From assembly GCF_047948215.1 (NCBI RefSeq), contig NC_134465.1:44750446-44814445 (forward strand): a DNA stretch of 64,000 bases. The letters are read 5' to 3'. Position numbers and translations under genes: made by a program. Under the pieces are notes generated by a model. The model had not been told where the DNA came from. It searched no databases and saw only the letters and a list, made by a program, of their open reading frames with translations. Positions 32,890-44,256 of the stretch are shown here, piece by piece. Every line of letters begins with the position of its first letter. Position 1 is the stretch's first letter. This DNA is from Lycorma delicatula. Its lineage: Eukaryota; Arthropoda; Insecta; Hemiptera; Fulgoridae.

Positions 32890-33127
32890 CTTTCGACATC
32901 GAGGGCCGTGTACACGTCAAGGGGGTTCCTCCTCCCTCTTCGCTATTAATACGAGATGAGCCATTCTCTCTACCTCCCTCCATCCATTCTCACTCTGGAG
33001 CATGTGTCTGACGATGTTATCTGGTGTTACGGCCCGGAATCTGACGTCTCTCATTCTCCCACCTGACACAGTCGAACCAGGTGTGTTCAGCTGTGTCAGA
33101 TGTCGCACAGTACCTGCAACCCGCCAT
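32890..33127 (-). pseudogene. R1-like LINE ORF2 C-terminus with zinc knuckle
   Basis: The frame from 33127 reads MAGCRYCATSDTAEHTWFDC, a CX2CX7HX4C knuckle typical of R1-clade C-termini, then VRWENERRQI. The continuation, NIVRHMLQSENGWREVERMA and HLVLIAKREEEPP, is in another frame, so one frameshift separates them. All four metal-binding residues are kept, unlike the copy at 1903. Confidence 0.75.
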
Positions 33128-33144
33128 TCTATCAAATGACATTT

Positions 33145-33558
33145 ATATCATTAAAACTATACTGTATTTACAGTATAATTACACAAAAAAGATTTTAATA
33201 AAAACTTTTGGTAACATTAGATCCTAGCTGCTACCTCATGTAATATTTTAATAACAACCATAATTTTAAAAACGGATAAAATATCAGAAATTTTAAATTC
33301 AAAAAAAATTTTAATTCTTAATTGGCTCCTATGGTTTTTAAAAGTTCCCTTGTCGTCTACATTAATAATCTTGAAAATAAAGTTAATAACTTTAATCTTG
33401 AAAATTAAAGTTTACAAAATTTATATTTTAAGTATGTATCCTTTTTATCCCCTTGTTTTTTGTGACTTAAAATTGTATTCATTGTAGTAACTACTAACAT
33501 AAATAAGTCAGCCCAATTTGATGCAATGTTATTCAACAAGGATAAAAAAAATTATGAT

Positions 33559-33595
<37 letters not shown>

Positions 33596-34519
33596 AAACA
33601 AAAAACAAAATGATGTCTCCTCCAATGGAATAAAAAATCGGCTAGAAACTAGGATATATTTAGTCAAATTTCAAATTTTTTGGTCAACGGATTTTTTTGA
33701 GATATGAGGAAAAGATTGTCTATAAGTAATATTGAACATCCTCCACCAATAAATCCATATGACTTAAGAATTTTGAATCTTAAATAACTTAATAGGAATT
33801 TTAATCATTCTAAAGCTCAATTTTCTATACCATTACACAAAAATTAAAAATAAAGTAAACTACCATCCCTTTCATTTGGGGGAACTGCCTCTACCCATTG
33901 TATTAAAAAACCTTGATACCAAATTTTAGCCAATCTCTATACTTTCTCTTTATTACTATGCTGCTGAAGTATCATAGACTATGCAGTTCTGGTTTAGTCT
34001 AAGCAGCATTATTTATAATCTGAGGGTTTCATAATACCTGGCATATCTATGGATTAATGTGATTAAAGCTATGTTTAGGAACTGGTTTCTATAGATCACT
34101 GACATTAAGAACAGTGAGAACAATTTATTATATGTCTTACCATCTTTTATAAGCAATCAATATCTCTTTAAATAAAAAAAGGAATAAAATTTTAAAAAAA
34201 TATTTTTAAAAATTCTCTCATTGTTGATCTTCATAAAATAATTTCAATTCACTTAAATAAGTAAATAAATAAAATAAATAAATCATTTTCATTATGAAAG
34301 AAAATGAAAAAGAGAATTATATGATTATTTAAAAATTAATAACTTAATTTCAAAATTATGTGAAACAAGATATTCTTTTTTGAAGAACATGCTGCATAAA
34401 TAGCTCCAAATTTTCTTCTGTTAATGTTACTTTGAACTGATTTATTAGAATCTTTTTAAAAATTAAAAAAAAGTAAGTTTGCTACATTCCACAGAAATAT
34501 TTTCAAGAATTTCTCATGA
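33145..34519. other. No gene seen
   Basis: AT-rich DNA with the poly(A) run at 33563. No repeat or protein recognised. Confidence 0.45.
33563..33593. repeat. Poly(A) run
   Basis: 31 consecutive A. It might be the tail of an old retroposon, but nothing recognisable precedes it. Confidence 0.9.
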
Positions 34520-34830
34520 TTGTATTTATTTTCTGTATTAAAACTCTGCTAGCTCGTGTCAGTGTTCTTTTAATGTTTGTATTACTTCATTCACTCTGTA
34601 ATTTTCCTAATTAAAAAACAAAATTCTGTAGCTTTTGATGTATTGTTACCATATCTTAAAAATTAATTCCTCATTAACTTCCCTTACACTGCATTTCATT
34701 ACCTTTGCTTCACTCTTGTTTTCAGACTGAAGTTGTCTTCTAATAATAAATCCATGTCATTCAATATTTCTGAGAAGTCATTTAATAAATGGCTTCTCTT
34801 GTGCCCAAGTTCTGACTTCAGTCAGAGCAT
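34520..34830 (-). pseudogene. LINE reverse transcriptase fragment
   Basis: On the minus strand NDFSEILNDMDLLLEDNFSL is followed in another frame by KVMKCSVREVNEELIFKI, the stretch just after the catalytic box of LINE polymerases. It is short and broken. Confidence 0.4.
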
Positions 34831-35339
34831 GAAAATGAACTAGTTTCTGAAACTGAAACAATCAGTCACTGAATTTGAAATGGTTAGATGAAGCCTGAAC
34901 CAGCTTTTTTTCTAATACACCTATTTACCTGTAAACCTACATTACATATTTTTATGTTAACCTTTTTTTAACTTTAGCAAATTATTTTCTAACTGGTGTT
35001 AAAGGAGTAGATGGGCGTTCCCACCCATCAATTTGGGTAGTACTCCCCACCACACTTTTATGATGAACAGGTTTCCTACACCTTTTTCCGATCTTCCTTC
35101 TTACTCCTTTGAAGTAGGTTTCCAATGGTCAATGGCTTTGATGATGGTTGGGGAGAAATTCCCAACTATGGGACAGGCAGAAGAACCTAGGTGGTGGGAC
35201 TCCAAATTTTAGTCTCAGAGCAAGATCAGAGGCTTTAAGATGGCAGCTCCATCACTGGATTACCCTACAAGGCATTGGTAGCGCCTTCAGGGTACTAAGA
35301 ATTACTCGCAAATTTCAAAAGGAAAATAAACCAGAGAGG

Positions 35340-36460
35340 ATTATGGATAAACATAAATCTGGTGCGAAAAAGAATAATGGTTTTGGATTAAAGGACAGAC
35401 TTATTTTGGGGACGTGGAATGTTAGAGGCTTGAATAACAAAGAAGTTGGAAGAAGGAATTGGTTCATCAACTGAGGGAATGCAAGGTGAACATTGCAGTT
35501 GTAACAGAAACAAAGAATAAGTTCAAGGGCACAAAGGATCTGGAGGGTTATACATTGATATATAGTGGCGTTGAGCAAGGGAAAAGAGCTTGTTGTGGTG
35601 TTGCAATGCTTGTGGATACGAAGTGGAAGAAACATATTCAAAGTTATACCTTTATTAATGAAAGAATAATCACTGTATGCTTGAAAATAGATTGAGGTTA
35701 CCTGACAGTAACTGGCATATAAGCGCCTGAAGAGAGGAAGAAGGAGGAAAAGGAAGAATATTATGAACACCTTCAAATTCAGGTGAATAAATATCATTCA
35801 GATTTTTTGATAATAGTGGGAGACCTGAATGCTAGAGTAGGTAACCAACAAGTTCCAAATGTCTGAGGATGTTTTGGTGAGCCTTGCTTGAATGAAAATG
35901 AGAAACAGCTAAGAGATTTTACAATATACAATGAACTGAAGATCACTAATACATTTTTTAGGAAAAAGATATATGTAAATAAACGTGGTGACAAGCGACT
36001 ATAGATCCTTAATTGATTATGTCATCGCCAATAAGAAAATAGCTCCACAGGTATGTGACACTAGGGTGTATAGAGGAAGTGATATTAATAATGATGATTA
36101 CCTGGTTATTTCTGAGATAGAGCTACTGGCAAGGCGGAGGAGAAGATTGGCAGCGAGGACAGATATTCCAAATGAGATCTTAAAAGTGTGTTTGCTCCAG
36201 GAAGAAAGTATTCGTTTTATGTATCAGCAAAGGTTAACACAACTGCTTGCAGAAAACCCAACAATGAATGATCTAGATGAAGAATGGAAAAATTTAAGGA
36301 ATGCAGTGAGGGAGATAGCCTATGAAACAGTAAGGAAAACCAAAAAATATAGATTTAAGAAGGGTTTGAAGTTGTGGGACAAGATACAAGAGGCAATAGG
36401 AGGTAAAAGGAAGGTGTATAAAGTTATGATACAAAATCCTTCAGACAGCACATGAGAACA
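35340..36460 (+). pseudogene. RTE-like LINE endonuclease domain, frameshifted
   Basis: LILGTWNVRGLNNKE opens the apurinic-type endonuclease. After a frameshift at about 35458 it continues QLRECKVNIAVVTETKNKFK (catalytic Glu), YTLIYSGVEQGKRACCGVAM, then a stop near 35694, LIIVGDLNARVG (Asp and Asn), and after a further shift LIDYVIANKK and DINNDDYLVISEIELL. The usual SDHYLV box reads NDDYLV, so the catalytic His is Asp. The linker to the polymerase follows (36100-36455). Confidence 0.82.
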
Positions 36461-36739
36461 GTATAGAATTAAAAGAAATTATGCTAAAATCATAGTGAGA
36501 AGAACTCATCAGAAATCGTGGGACAGGTTGATATCTATGGTGGAGAAGGATGTACATGGTAGATAAACAATTGGCTATAAACTCATGAAACAGCTAAATA
36601 GCTCAGAGAAAGATACAGTGAGACTGGATATTGTGGGTAAGGAAGAATGGATAGAACATTACAAAGACTTGTGGTATGAGAGATCTATAATAGAAGACTC
36701 ACTGAATAAAGATTTGATATTGATTTGATAGAAATGAAA

Positions 36740-37907
36740 GAATTGGAAAATGTTTTGAAAACAACAAAAAACAGAAAGGCAGTAGTAGTAGATGGTATTA
36801 ACTGTGTACTCTTGAAGTGTGGAGGTAATTATTTAAGCTGCGCCTTTTACACTTACTTAATATGTGTTGGATGAGTTCAAAAATCCCTAAGGAGTGGAAG
36901 ATAGCCAAGGTGATATCTCTTTTTAAGGGAAGGAATAGAAGTTTGGTGAAAAATTACAGAGTGATAATTTTGTTGTGCACCTGCTATAAATTATACAGCA
37001 GTATTGTCAATCATAGACTGCAAAGTATTTTGGAGGTAGTTTTAATGAAGGATCAGGTGGGTTTTCGGAGAAGCTGGTCGTGCATGGACGGTGTTTTTTC
37101 TCTTCAACAGATCATTGCAGAAAGAGTAGAGTTTAATTTGGAGACACATCTCTCCTTTGTAGACTATGAGAGGGCCTTCAATAGGGTACTCAGAGGAAAA
37201 TTATGGTACATCGATGAAAAGAGCGATTCCACAACATTTAATAAATGTGTTTAAAAGTATGTATGCAAAGACATCAGTAGTAATCATCTGTGACAGGAGG
37301 ATTACTGAGGAGGTTGTGATAAATAGAGGTGTACAGAAGGTTTGTCCTATTTCACCCTCTCTGTTTAAGACAATATATATATATATATATAATATATATA
37401 GATGAAGTGTGTAGAGAATGGAAAAGTGTAGTGAGCTAAGGGATACAAATAAACCCTGATGTATCCATCAATAACATCTTATTTGTAGATGATCAGGTAA
37501 TCCTTCAAAGAACGGAATATGGTTTGCAGTGGACTGTGTTCTATCTGATTGGTTTAAGCTCTCAATATAATATGAAGATATCCCTGACAAAGACAAAAGT
37601 CATGAAATTTCTGGGAAAGTTTCCTGTTAGATCAAAAATCATTCTAAGAGATAAAATTCTTGAACAGGTGTCTCATTTTAATTACCTAGGCTGTCATATT
37701 ACTTACGAGAATGATAGAGATTGCGATAAGAAGATCTCTAGATTTCAAGCCATTTGTGGAACAATAAGGAGAACACTACACAGGAAGGTGCTGAATGAGA
37801 CTCAAATGAAGTTTTATATAATGATGGCTGTTCCTACTCCGTTGTATGACTTTGAGGGTTGGTTCTTTAAAAGAGACAGCTCAGTAAAATTCAGGCAGCG
37901 GAAATGA
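36740..37907 (+). pseudogene. RTE-like LINE reverse transcriptase, frameshifted
   Basis: IPKEWKIAKVISLFKGRNRS, KDQVGFRRSWSC and SFVDYERAFNRV (first catalytic Asp kept) are in one frame (36862-37254). RAIPQHLINVFKSMYAKTSV and NRGVQKVCPISPSLF are in the next. An (AT)n run follows, then NNILFVDDQVIL (FADD box as FVDD). The final part LTKTKVMKFLGKFP, HFNYLGCHITYEND and RTLHRKVLNETQMKFYIMMA completes the thumb. The protein is not translatable as one piece. Confidence 0.82.
37372..37400. repeat. (AT)n microsatellite grown inside LINE coding sequence
   Basis: TA repeats lie between the SPSLF and DEVCREWKS parts of the polymerase, where other LINEs have a normal helix. It interrupts the RTE-like element. 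Confidence 0.85.
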
Positions 37908-38777
37908 GATATCTGTGTTTCGTAAAGGGGTGCAATAGACAAGATCGTTTTAGATGAATATCAGAAGAGAGTTAAATGTTCTACCCTTGTGCAACACAAT
38001 AGTAGAGAACAGAGAGAAGTGGAAGAACCGTTAATAGGATGGTAAACGGAAGGTTACCCAAGGAACGATAAAAAAAGGACGATAAAAAAAGCACTGGTAA
38101 TCCAGGTAAGTGTGGTAAGTGTGGGACGATAAAAAAAGCACTGGTAATCCTTTGAAACTGGAACAGGTGAATTGCCTATACTGTGATGGAAGAAGAGGAA
38201 GAAGAAGATTTTCTAACTGAATCATCTGTTGTAGTAACTTCAAGATCTGAACTGTATGACTTTTCTTTTGTTCATGTTTTAATTTAACACCGTTTTCTTT
38301 TACACTATTTGTATCCCATCTCTTTGATCTTATTTCTTTCTTAAATTTCTTAAACTTTATTTTAAAAAGGGTTATAAAGTTGTAACATACTGAATATTGA
38401 AAACTATATGATTTATAGCACCAGGTTTCTTTCATCTGAATATGGCTCTAAAAGATTGACAAGTAATATTTTAGAAATTTTTTTCAAAACGCCCAGTAGA
38501 TGAAAAAAGAACACATAATATCTTAATTGAGGTAACAGTAAGATATCTTGATTCCTGGCAAGAATCTGATATTTTTACCTATAATTTTTGTCCATCTCAT
38601 GTTAATTGTTAAAATGTATGAAAAAGCATATTTGATATCATAAAAATAAAAATGGGAAATTATTTTAAAGACTGTAAATTAAAACTGAATCATATTTCTT
38701 TTTTGTCCTTATTTTTTTCACAATTTCAAACTATTTTAACAAAGAATTTCTAGCAACCAATTTAACTCCACTTACAG

Positions 38778-40040
38778 CTGAAGTTGCGGTAATGCAACGT
38801 AATTTGTTTTGCATTATTATTACATGAAATAATATTTGTTTACTGTTTGTAAGTAGCCTGCTTTAATAGCAATCGTGCATATAATTAAATAATAGCAAAA
38901 TGTTTTTGTTGGTAATAAGTATTTATGTTATTTTTCACTAAATTTAATCATTCTTTACTTCTGAGATGACCTATTAATAATTTATATAAGAATAAACTCT
39001 GATGTACAATATTATTTCATCTGATTACTACATACTCAAAGATAGCAATAGTTTTTCTATGTAAACTTATCTTATCGTCAATTATTTATTATTTCTATAT
39101 CTAGACAGAAAAGAATTAATGTTGCACTTGTGCAACTTCAGTAGCAATGAATATTCAGAATGGCTCATTGTTATTGACATGTTTATTCATCACATAAACA
39201 CAGTGCAGCCTTACATTGATCTTCTGAATAAAAACTTCGGCAATACAGTGTTTCTGTTCACTACCTTTCAACAAACGAACAGATGATAATGTATTTTGGT
39301 CACCATTCTTGTAAAACATTTATGAAAGGAAGACCTGCATGCTTTGGCTACAAGGTGTAGTGTTCATTTTCTTCACAAGGATAACTTTTTAACTTTTCTC
39401 TTTATGAAGAAAAAGAAGCAGAAGAAGATTTTATCCTTGGATTAAGTACTTCAGTTGTTCAAAATTTATTGTGTGTTGTAGACAATCTTGGAAAGCACAG
39501 CATTTATTTTGACAGATTTTTAGTTTGTATAAATTGTTAAATTTACTGAAGAAGGAAGGCTTTTTTGCAACTGGAACAGTTTATGAAAAGAGATTTCAAA
39601 ACTGCCCTTTGGAAGATTCTCATTCTTTGTGTAAGGAACTTGTAAGATGTACGATTATCAATTTGACACCACCAATTCAATTTTTTTACAAAATAGAATG
39701 ACAACTCTCCTGTTATTCTAATTACAAATTTTCAATTCTCTGAACCTCTGAATAATATCAAAAGATATTCTAAAAAGAATGAAAATTACAATCCAACAGC
39801 CAGATCTCATCAAAATGTTTTATTGATTACCGTAAAAAGTAAACTTGATATTTTCATTGTATATTGTGAAATAAATTGTAAACATTTCATTTATACTTTA
39901 TCCAAATTTCTGTGTTGTTTCGTTTTTATTTAGAGTCATAAAAATATTAAGCTAAATCAGTTTGTATTAATTAATACATTCTTTCCTGTTGAAGTTGTGT
40001 TTCCGCAACATTACATAAAACAACAAATAAACATACCTGA
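38778..40040 (+). mobile_element. piggyBac-like element remnant
   Basis: A decayed transposase (39190-39850) is flanked by related palindromes: CTGAAGTTGCGGTAATGCAA at 38778 and TGAAGTTGTGTTTCCGCAAC at 39990. On the minus strand the right end reads TTTGACCCTCAGG near 40040, reminiscent of piggyBac ends. No paired TTAA was fixed, so the borders are approximate. Confidence 0.55.
39190..39850 (+). pseudogene. piggyBac-type transposase (DDE_Tnp_1_7 fold), decayed
   Basis: Pieces in order: VQPYIDLLNKNF, LSTNEQMIMYFGHHSCKTFM (usual LSIDEQMI, so the first catalytic Asp is Asn), KGRPACFGYKVWCSF, LGLSTSVVQNLLCVVDN, SIYFDRFL (second Asp, usual YFDNFF), TALWKILILC/NCPLEDSH in alternative frames, and VILITNFQFSEPLNNIKRYS (usual V.L.SNF...EPL..VKRWS). 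The block with the third Asp (MGGVD) is absent. Several frameshifts and stops occur. The family resembles the PGBD2/3-type proteins more than the classical moth element. Confidence 0.75.
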
Positions 40041-40417
40041 GGGTCAAAAATCACGTATATGATTCAGAAGCATCTATAAACCTAAAAAATCATTTTACAA
40101 CCAGTGCATCAAAGGGTGGCAAAATATGGATTAAAAGTTTGTCAGTAGTATAATATTGTTTCTGTAAAAGAGGATTCTTTTTATTATATTATAAGTATAT
40201 TGGTGGGAAGATCTTTTAAATGGTTAAGTAATTTATTACAATGGCAACTGAACATAATAAAACAGTTTCTTATAAGTCAATACTATGTTGAGCTGCATGA
40301 AAATAATGCAGTTGCCTGGTCTGAATAAAGGTGGATATTGTTATTTTACTTTCCCAGCTATCGCAATATAAGCTGCTACAGCAGATTATAACATGAAACT
40401 AGGTGAAAAAAAATCTA

Positions 40418-40711
40418 ACCCACCGGGTTGGTCTAGTGGTTAACGCGTCTTCCCAAATCAGCTGATTTGGAAGTCGAGAGTTACAGCGTTCAAGTCCTAG
40501 TAAAGCCAGATATTTTTACATGGATTTGAATACTAGATCGTGGATACAGGTGTTCTTTGGTGGTTGGGTTTCAATTAACCACACATCTCAGGTACGGTCG
40601 AACTGAGAATGTACAAGACTACACTTCATTTACACTCATACATATCATCCTCATTCATCCTCTGAAGAATTATCTAAACGGTAGTTACCGGAGGCTAGAC
40701 AGGAAAAAGAA
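40418..40711 (+). mobile_element. SINE-A copy, complete, plus strand
   Basis: AGGTGAAAAAAATCTA flanks both sides (40401-40417 with one extra A; 40712-40727). The head is AACCCACCGGGTTGGTCTAG + TGGTTAACGCG, then CAAATCAGCTGATTTG and GTTCAAGTCC. The tail is CCGGAGGCTAGACAGG + AAAAAGAA. This is the best-preserved copy in the forward direction. Confidence 0.93.
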
Positions 40712-40924
40712 AGGTGAAAAAAATCTAAAAAATTGTTTTTTTTTTTTTTTTTTAAGTTTTATTCCTTAAGGACAAATTTTTCTAAATTTCTTCTAATTAC
40801 ATTAAATTTATATAGACATCAGTTACCAAGGAGAATTAGTGGTTTTAAGAAGTACTCTGACTTAAAGAAATTAAAAAAGCTGGGTCCAAAAGTTATAAAT
40901 AACTATCCATTATTATTAAACAAT

Positions 40925-40925
<1 letters not shown>

Positions 40926-40977
<52 letters not shown>
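40926..40977. repeat. (AT)n microsatellite
   Basis: About 50 bp of TA dinucleotide. Confidence 0.95.
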
Positions 40978-40979
<2 letters not shown>

Positions 40980-41449
40980 TTAAACTTGATAAACAACTAT
41001 AAAAAAATATTCCTTTTATGTCTTAAAAAAAATTAATTTTTTGAAATTGTCTTAAATTAAAAAAAAAACTTAATAAAATGTATAAAAAATTTTATTTTTA
41101 GCAAATTCATATAAATGAAAATGTTAAAAAATCAATTTTTTTTTGAAAAGGAGAAAGTAAAGAAAGTTAATAAAAACTATAAACTTAATAAAAACTATAC
41201 TAATAGACATTTAAGATAATTCAAAATTATTTAATTCAATGTATCACGAAGATGTTCAAGATATTTCCCTTGATTACTTGTGCAAAACCTAATAGAACAT
41301 CGACAACAATTAATTGATTGTTGCCAGTATATAACTGATTAGTTGTTGACATTATTAGTTTGATACTAATAATGTCATAGTTGTTCTTAAATGCTCAAAT
41401 GTATTCAAGATTCTGCACAAAGTTATGTTTTTAAATAAATAAATAAAAA

Positions 41450-42000
41450 TAAACAAATAGATACTATCTCTAAAGTTAAATTTATGGGAAATCTTTCCAA
41501 ACCTTTCAAAATTAAAACTGAAGTTAGACAAGAAGGTGGACTATCTCCACTTCTTTTCAATTATGCTTTAAAATAAGTTATTAGAAAATTGAAAAAGTTT
41601 GAAGAAGAACATAGTGTCAATAAATATAAAATAACTGAGAAGAACTAAAGAATCTATAGGCTGCCTAGCTTTTGCAGATGATTCAGTTACAATAGTATAT
41701 ATTTAGAAATGGATAAAGTGAGATTAGAATTAAAAAAAAAAAATGGCAGGAAAAGTAAGTCTACAGATTTCATGTGAAAAAACAGAATATATGTCTGATG
41801 ATAAAAGTGCACCAGAAGTATTCAAAACAAGTTATGGAAATATTAAAAAACTGATAACTTTATACATAAAAATAAATATCACTCTCAGAAACAAAAAAGA
41901 GAGTAATGATAAGAGAAGAAAATTGAAAAAACTTATTTGAAAGTTAGGAGTTTATGTAACAAAAAAAGTAACCAAAAAATGTTACATTAAGACTATATAA
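41450..42000 (+). pseudogene. LINE-B-like reverse transcriptase fragment
   Basis: VKFMGNLSKPFKIKTEVRQE + GGLSPLLFNYALK is the step before the catalytic box (usual GVRQGDGLSPLLFN.ALE). Then LAFADDSVTIV is found in another frame, and KVSLQISCEKTEYMS follows. Stops and shifts are frequent. Confidence 0.65.
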
Positions 42001-42049
42001 TGGTCAAAAACCTGTCTGTGTTATACAGCACAGTACTTTAGTGCTAGAT

Positions 42050-42335
42050 ACTCTCTTTTCTCTGTTTAACCTCTGGAACCACCGCAAGGTATTACTAAAG
42101 AGGTTGAATATATATGAAGTGTCTTGTACAATCACAGGTCAACCGTTCTTGAAATGTGTGGTTAATTGAAACCCAACCACCTAAGAATATTGTTAGCCAT
42201 TATCTAATATTCAAATCCATATGAAAGTAACTGCTTTTACTATAGATTTGAACCTTAGAACAGATGACTTTGAAATCAGCTGATTTGCGATGACGAATTC
42301 ACCACTAGACCAACCCGGTGGGTTTTGATACTAGG
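42050..42335 (-). mobile_element. SINE-A copy, diverged
   Basis: CTCTGTTTAACCTCTGGAAC (tail), GTGTGGTTAATTGAAACCCA and CACCACTAGACCAACCCGGTGG-type head, with GAAATCAGCTGATTTGC in place of the palindrome. Only GATACT is shared by both flanks, so the duplication is uncertain. Confidence 0.8.
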
Positions 42336-43079
42336 TACTAGGTGTGCTTGTGTGAACTGTAAATTTTATTGTGTTGAGTTCTTTCAGTGGAATCAAACTT
42401 CAATTAGAACTGTGAATCATACTTCTAAAAGCAGATAATTAATGTGAGGTTGGGTCATTTGAGGTATTGTGAATGAAAATATCTATCATTATGGTTTTTA
42501 TAGGTTTTTAAACTGATTTTGTCAGTTGTTTTTTTGAGATGGTGAGGTCAAGAAAGCCTAGGTCTTAGAAAGGTCTAAGATAAGTACATACAATGTGGAT
42601 TGTTTCTATTAATATTTTCTAGATTACAAAAAAAATTATTAACAAAATAACATAGTGGAAATAATTTGAAAATATTGGTGAAATAATGAAATTGTTGGTA
42701 ATGAACTATAGCAAAGTAATAACATTTATAAAATAGTTAATTTTTTTATATTTTTTAAGGAAGTATTGTGATCGCAAAACATTTCAGTTTTCAGATTTCA
42801 ATGGAAATATCCATTTTTAACATAACTTACCTGAATCCATTTTAGCTATTTTTGGAATGACATCTGTACGTACGTAAGAGTTCTATTTTCTAATCAAATC
42901 GAATCATTTTTTTAATACACCAGCACTTTGGGTAGTTTTTATTTAATTTATGTTAATTTTAAAATTAATAACATAAAAAAAATCAAATTATAAAAAACAA
43001 CTTACGCTGATTTATAATTACTATTTTTTTAAATCGATAATGACATTGTGAGTTTCGTCTTTTTTATATTTATTTAATT
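42336..43079. other. No gene seen upstream of COPB1
   Basis: AT-rich. No exon of a neighbouring gene is evident. Confidence 0.45.
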
Positions 43080-43260
43080 TTCTTTGTGTTTTTACGCGAG
43101 GAAGCAACATAATTCAGTAGTAAAAAGTTCATTTATTACGTTTTCCAACCTGATAAACGCGGTGTGGTGATGTACGTGTCAGATTCAGTGATTGACTACC
43201 GGAGTGTATTTTGTTATTTGTTGTGAGCGAATTCTGTGTAACATTTTAGTACGTATTTCT
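43080..43260 (+). promoter_or_regulatory. Probable COPB1 promoter / 5' non-coding exon region
   Basis: This stretch is richer in CG dinucleotides than its surroundings and lies about 1 kb upstream of the first coding exon, whose acceptor requires a leader exon. GTGAGC at 43223 is one possible leader donor. No TATA box or initiator can be assigned with certainty, so the exact leader exon is left open. Confidence 0.3.
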
Positions 43261-44159
43261 ATATTTATTTAATAACTTTTAGGTTGTTATTTTGTGCTAA
43301 CTTTTAATTACCATGAAAAAAGTATACGTACATAAATACATAGAGTTTCATGTAGTATGTAACCTAACTTGTCGGAATTTTTATAATTTATTTTAGTAAA
43401 CTGTATTTTGGTTTGAGTAGCATTATTTATTGAATCATCGATATCTTAGATTTCTTTTACCCAACTTTCCTATTATTCTGTGATTATTTCTGTAATTACT
43501 TCTAATTACAGATTTTTCACAAACTGGGTATATGTATTGCTTAGAGTTAACTTGTAAAATAATTTTCTAATTACTGTTAAATATTTAGGACTGTCATTAA
43601 ATTCTATAATATATTTATTATAAAACTCGCGCTTGTGTGTGTATGATATGTATATATGTGATGTTAACGTTTTATGAAATGATACAATAAATTTGTATAA
43701 TATATTTTGTTTCATGGTATGATTAACCATTCTTCTATTAAATTACAATTTTTAGTTGTATTTTTTGTATTCTGCAATTTTTTTGTATTCTGCGTGTTTA
43801 CTATCCAATATTCACATTATGTGTATTTACTGAATAATTTCTACTACTTCCCAAAAGATAAGTACTAATCTGTTCAGAATGTTCATTTTATTGTAATGTT
43901 TTTCTATTTTTATATCTTGGAATGAATTCAATTATTATACTTTACTTAACTTTTGCGGTCAGATTTGAGTACTTTATGATTGTGTAGGCAAGCAGGATTG
44001 AAATGGTTGTTTTAATATGATTTTGGTTGTAATTTTTAACCCTAATTCATATTTTATGCCATCCCAACCTAATCTGTTTTCCCAAATGAAGTGGTTTATT
44101 GCTTGTTTTCCATTTTTTTACTTATTACATTAAATTTCTACATTGAAACTTTTTTTTAG

Positions 44160-44256
44160 GTCAAAATGACATTGGTCGAGCAACCTTGTTATACTTTAAT
44201 AAACTTCCCTTCGGATTCAGAACAGCCAAATGAAATGCAGCTGAAAATGGATCTTG
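44160..44256 (+). CDS. COPB1: COPB1 exon with start codon (coding 44166-44256)
   Basis: A polypyrimidine run and AG at 44158-44159 precede the exon. Six bases later comes ATG (44166), opening [20 protein letters not shown], which matches the conserved beta-COP start (CYTLIN near residue 8). The donor GTAAGTG begins at 44257 and leaves one base of a split Glu codon. Because an acceptor lies just upstream of the ATG, at least one 5' non-coding exon should exist further left. Confidence 0.94.

Larger units (their letters stand above)
31939..33127 (-). mobile_element. 5'-truncated R1-like LINE, 17-bp target duplication, hosts a SINE
   Basis: TCTATCAAATGACATTT at 31922-31938 and 33128-33144 is a perfect duplication. 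A T-run at the left is the A-tail of a minus-strand insert. Only the last coding part and a long GC-rich 3' region remain. SINE-A (32034-32337) sits inside that 3' region and is therefore younger. Confidence 0.88.
34996..38207 (+). mobile_element. Nearly full-length RTE-like LINE (3.2 kb) with 12-bp target duplication
   Basis: ATTTTCTAACTG at 34984-34995 and 38208-38219 is a perfect duplication. Inside are a leader of about 300 bp, an endonuclease, a reverse transcriptase and a (GAA/GGA)-rich 3' end (GGAAGAAGAGGAAGAAGAAG) in place of poly(A). Length, gene order and simple-repeat tail fit the RTE clade. An (AT)n run interrupts the polymerase at 37372-37400. Confidence 0.85.

Noticed and set aside
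35315..35994. Minus-strand open frames (35315-35797, 35794-35994)
   Set aside because: Shadows of the RTE-like endonuclease on the plus strand.
38031..38435. 134-codon minus-strand open frame
   Set aside because: Spans the border of the RTE-like LINE and AT-rich flank; no family resemblance.
40418..40520. A tRNA gene
   Set aside because: A and B boxes are present but the sequence is a SINE head with a 16-bp palindrome and no proper cloverleaf; the same head recurs in many copies. The head at 23333-23485 is rejected for the same reason.
41348..41376. Hairpin GACATTATTAG-loop-CTAATAATGTC as a terminator or small RNA
   Set aside because: Perfect 11-bp stem, but AT-rich chance hairpins are common here and nothing else supports function.
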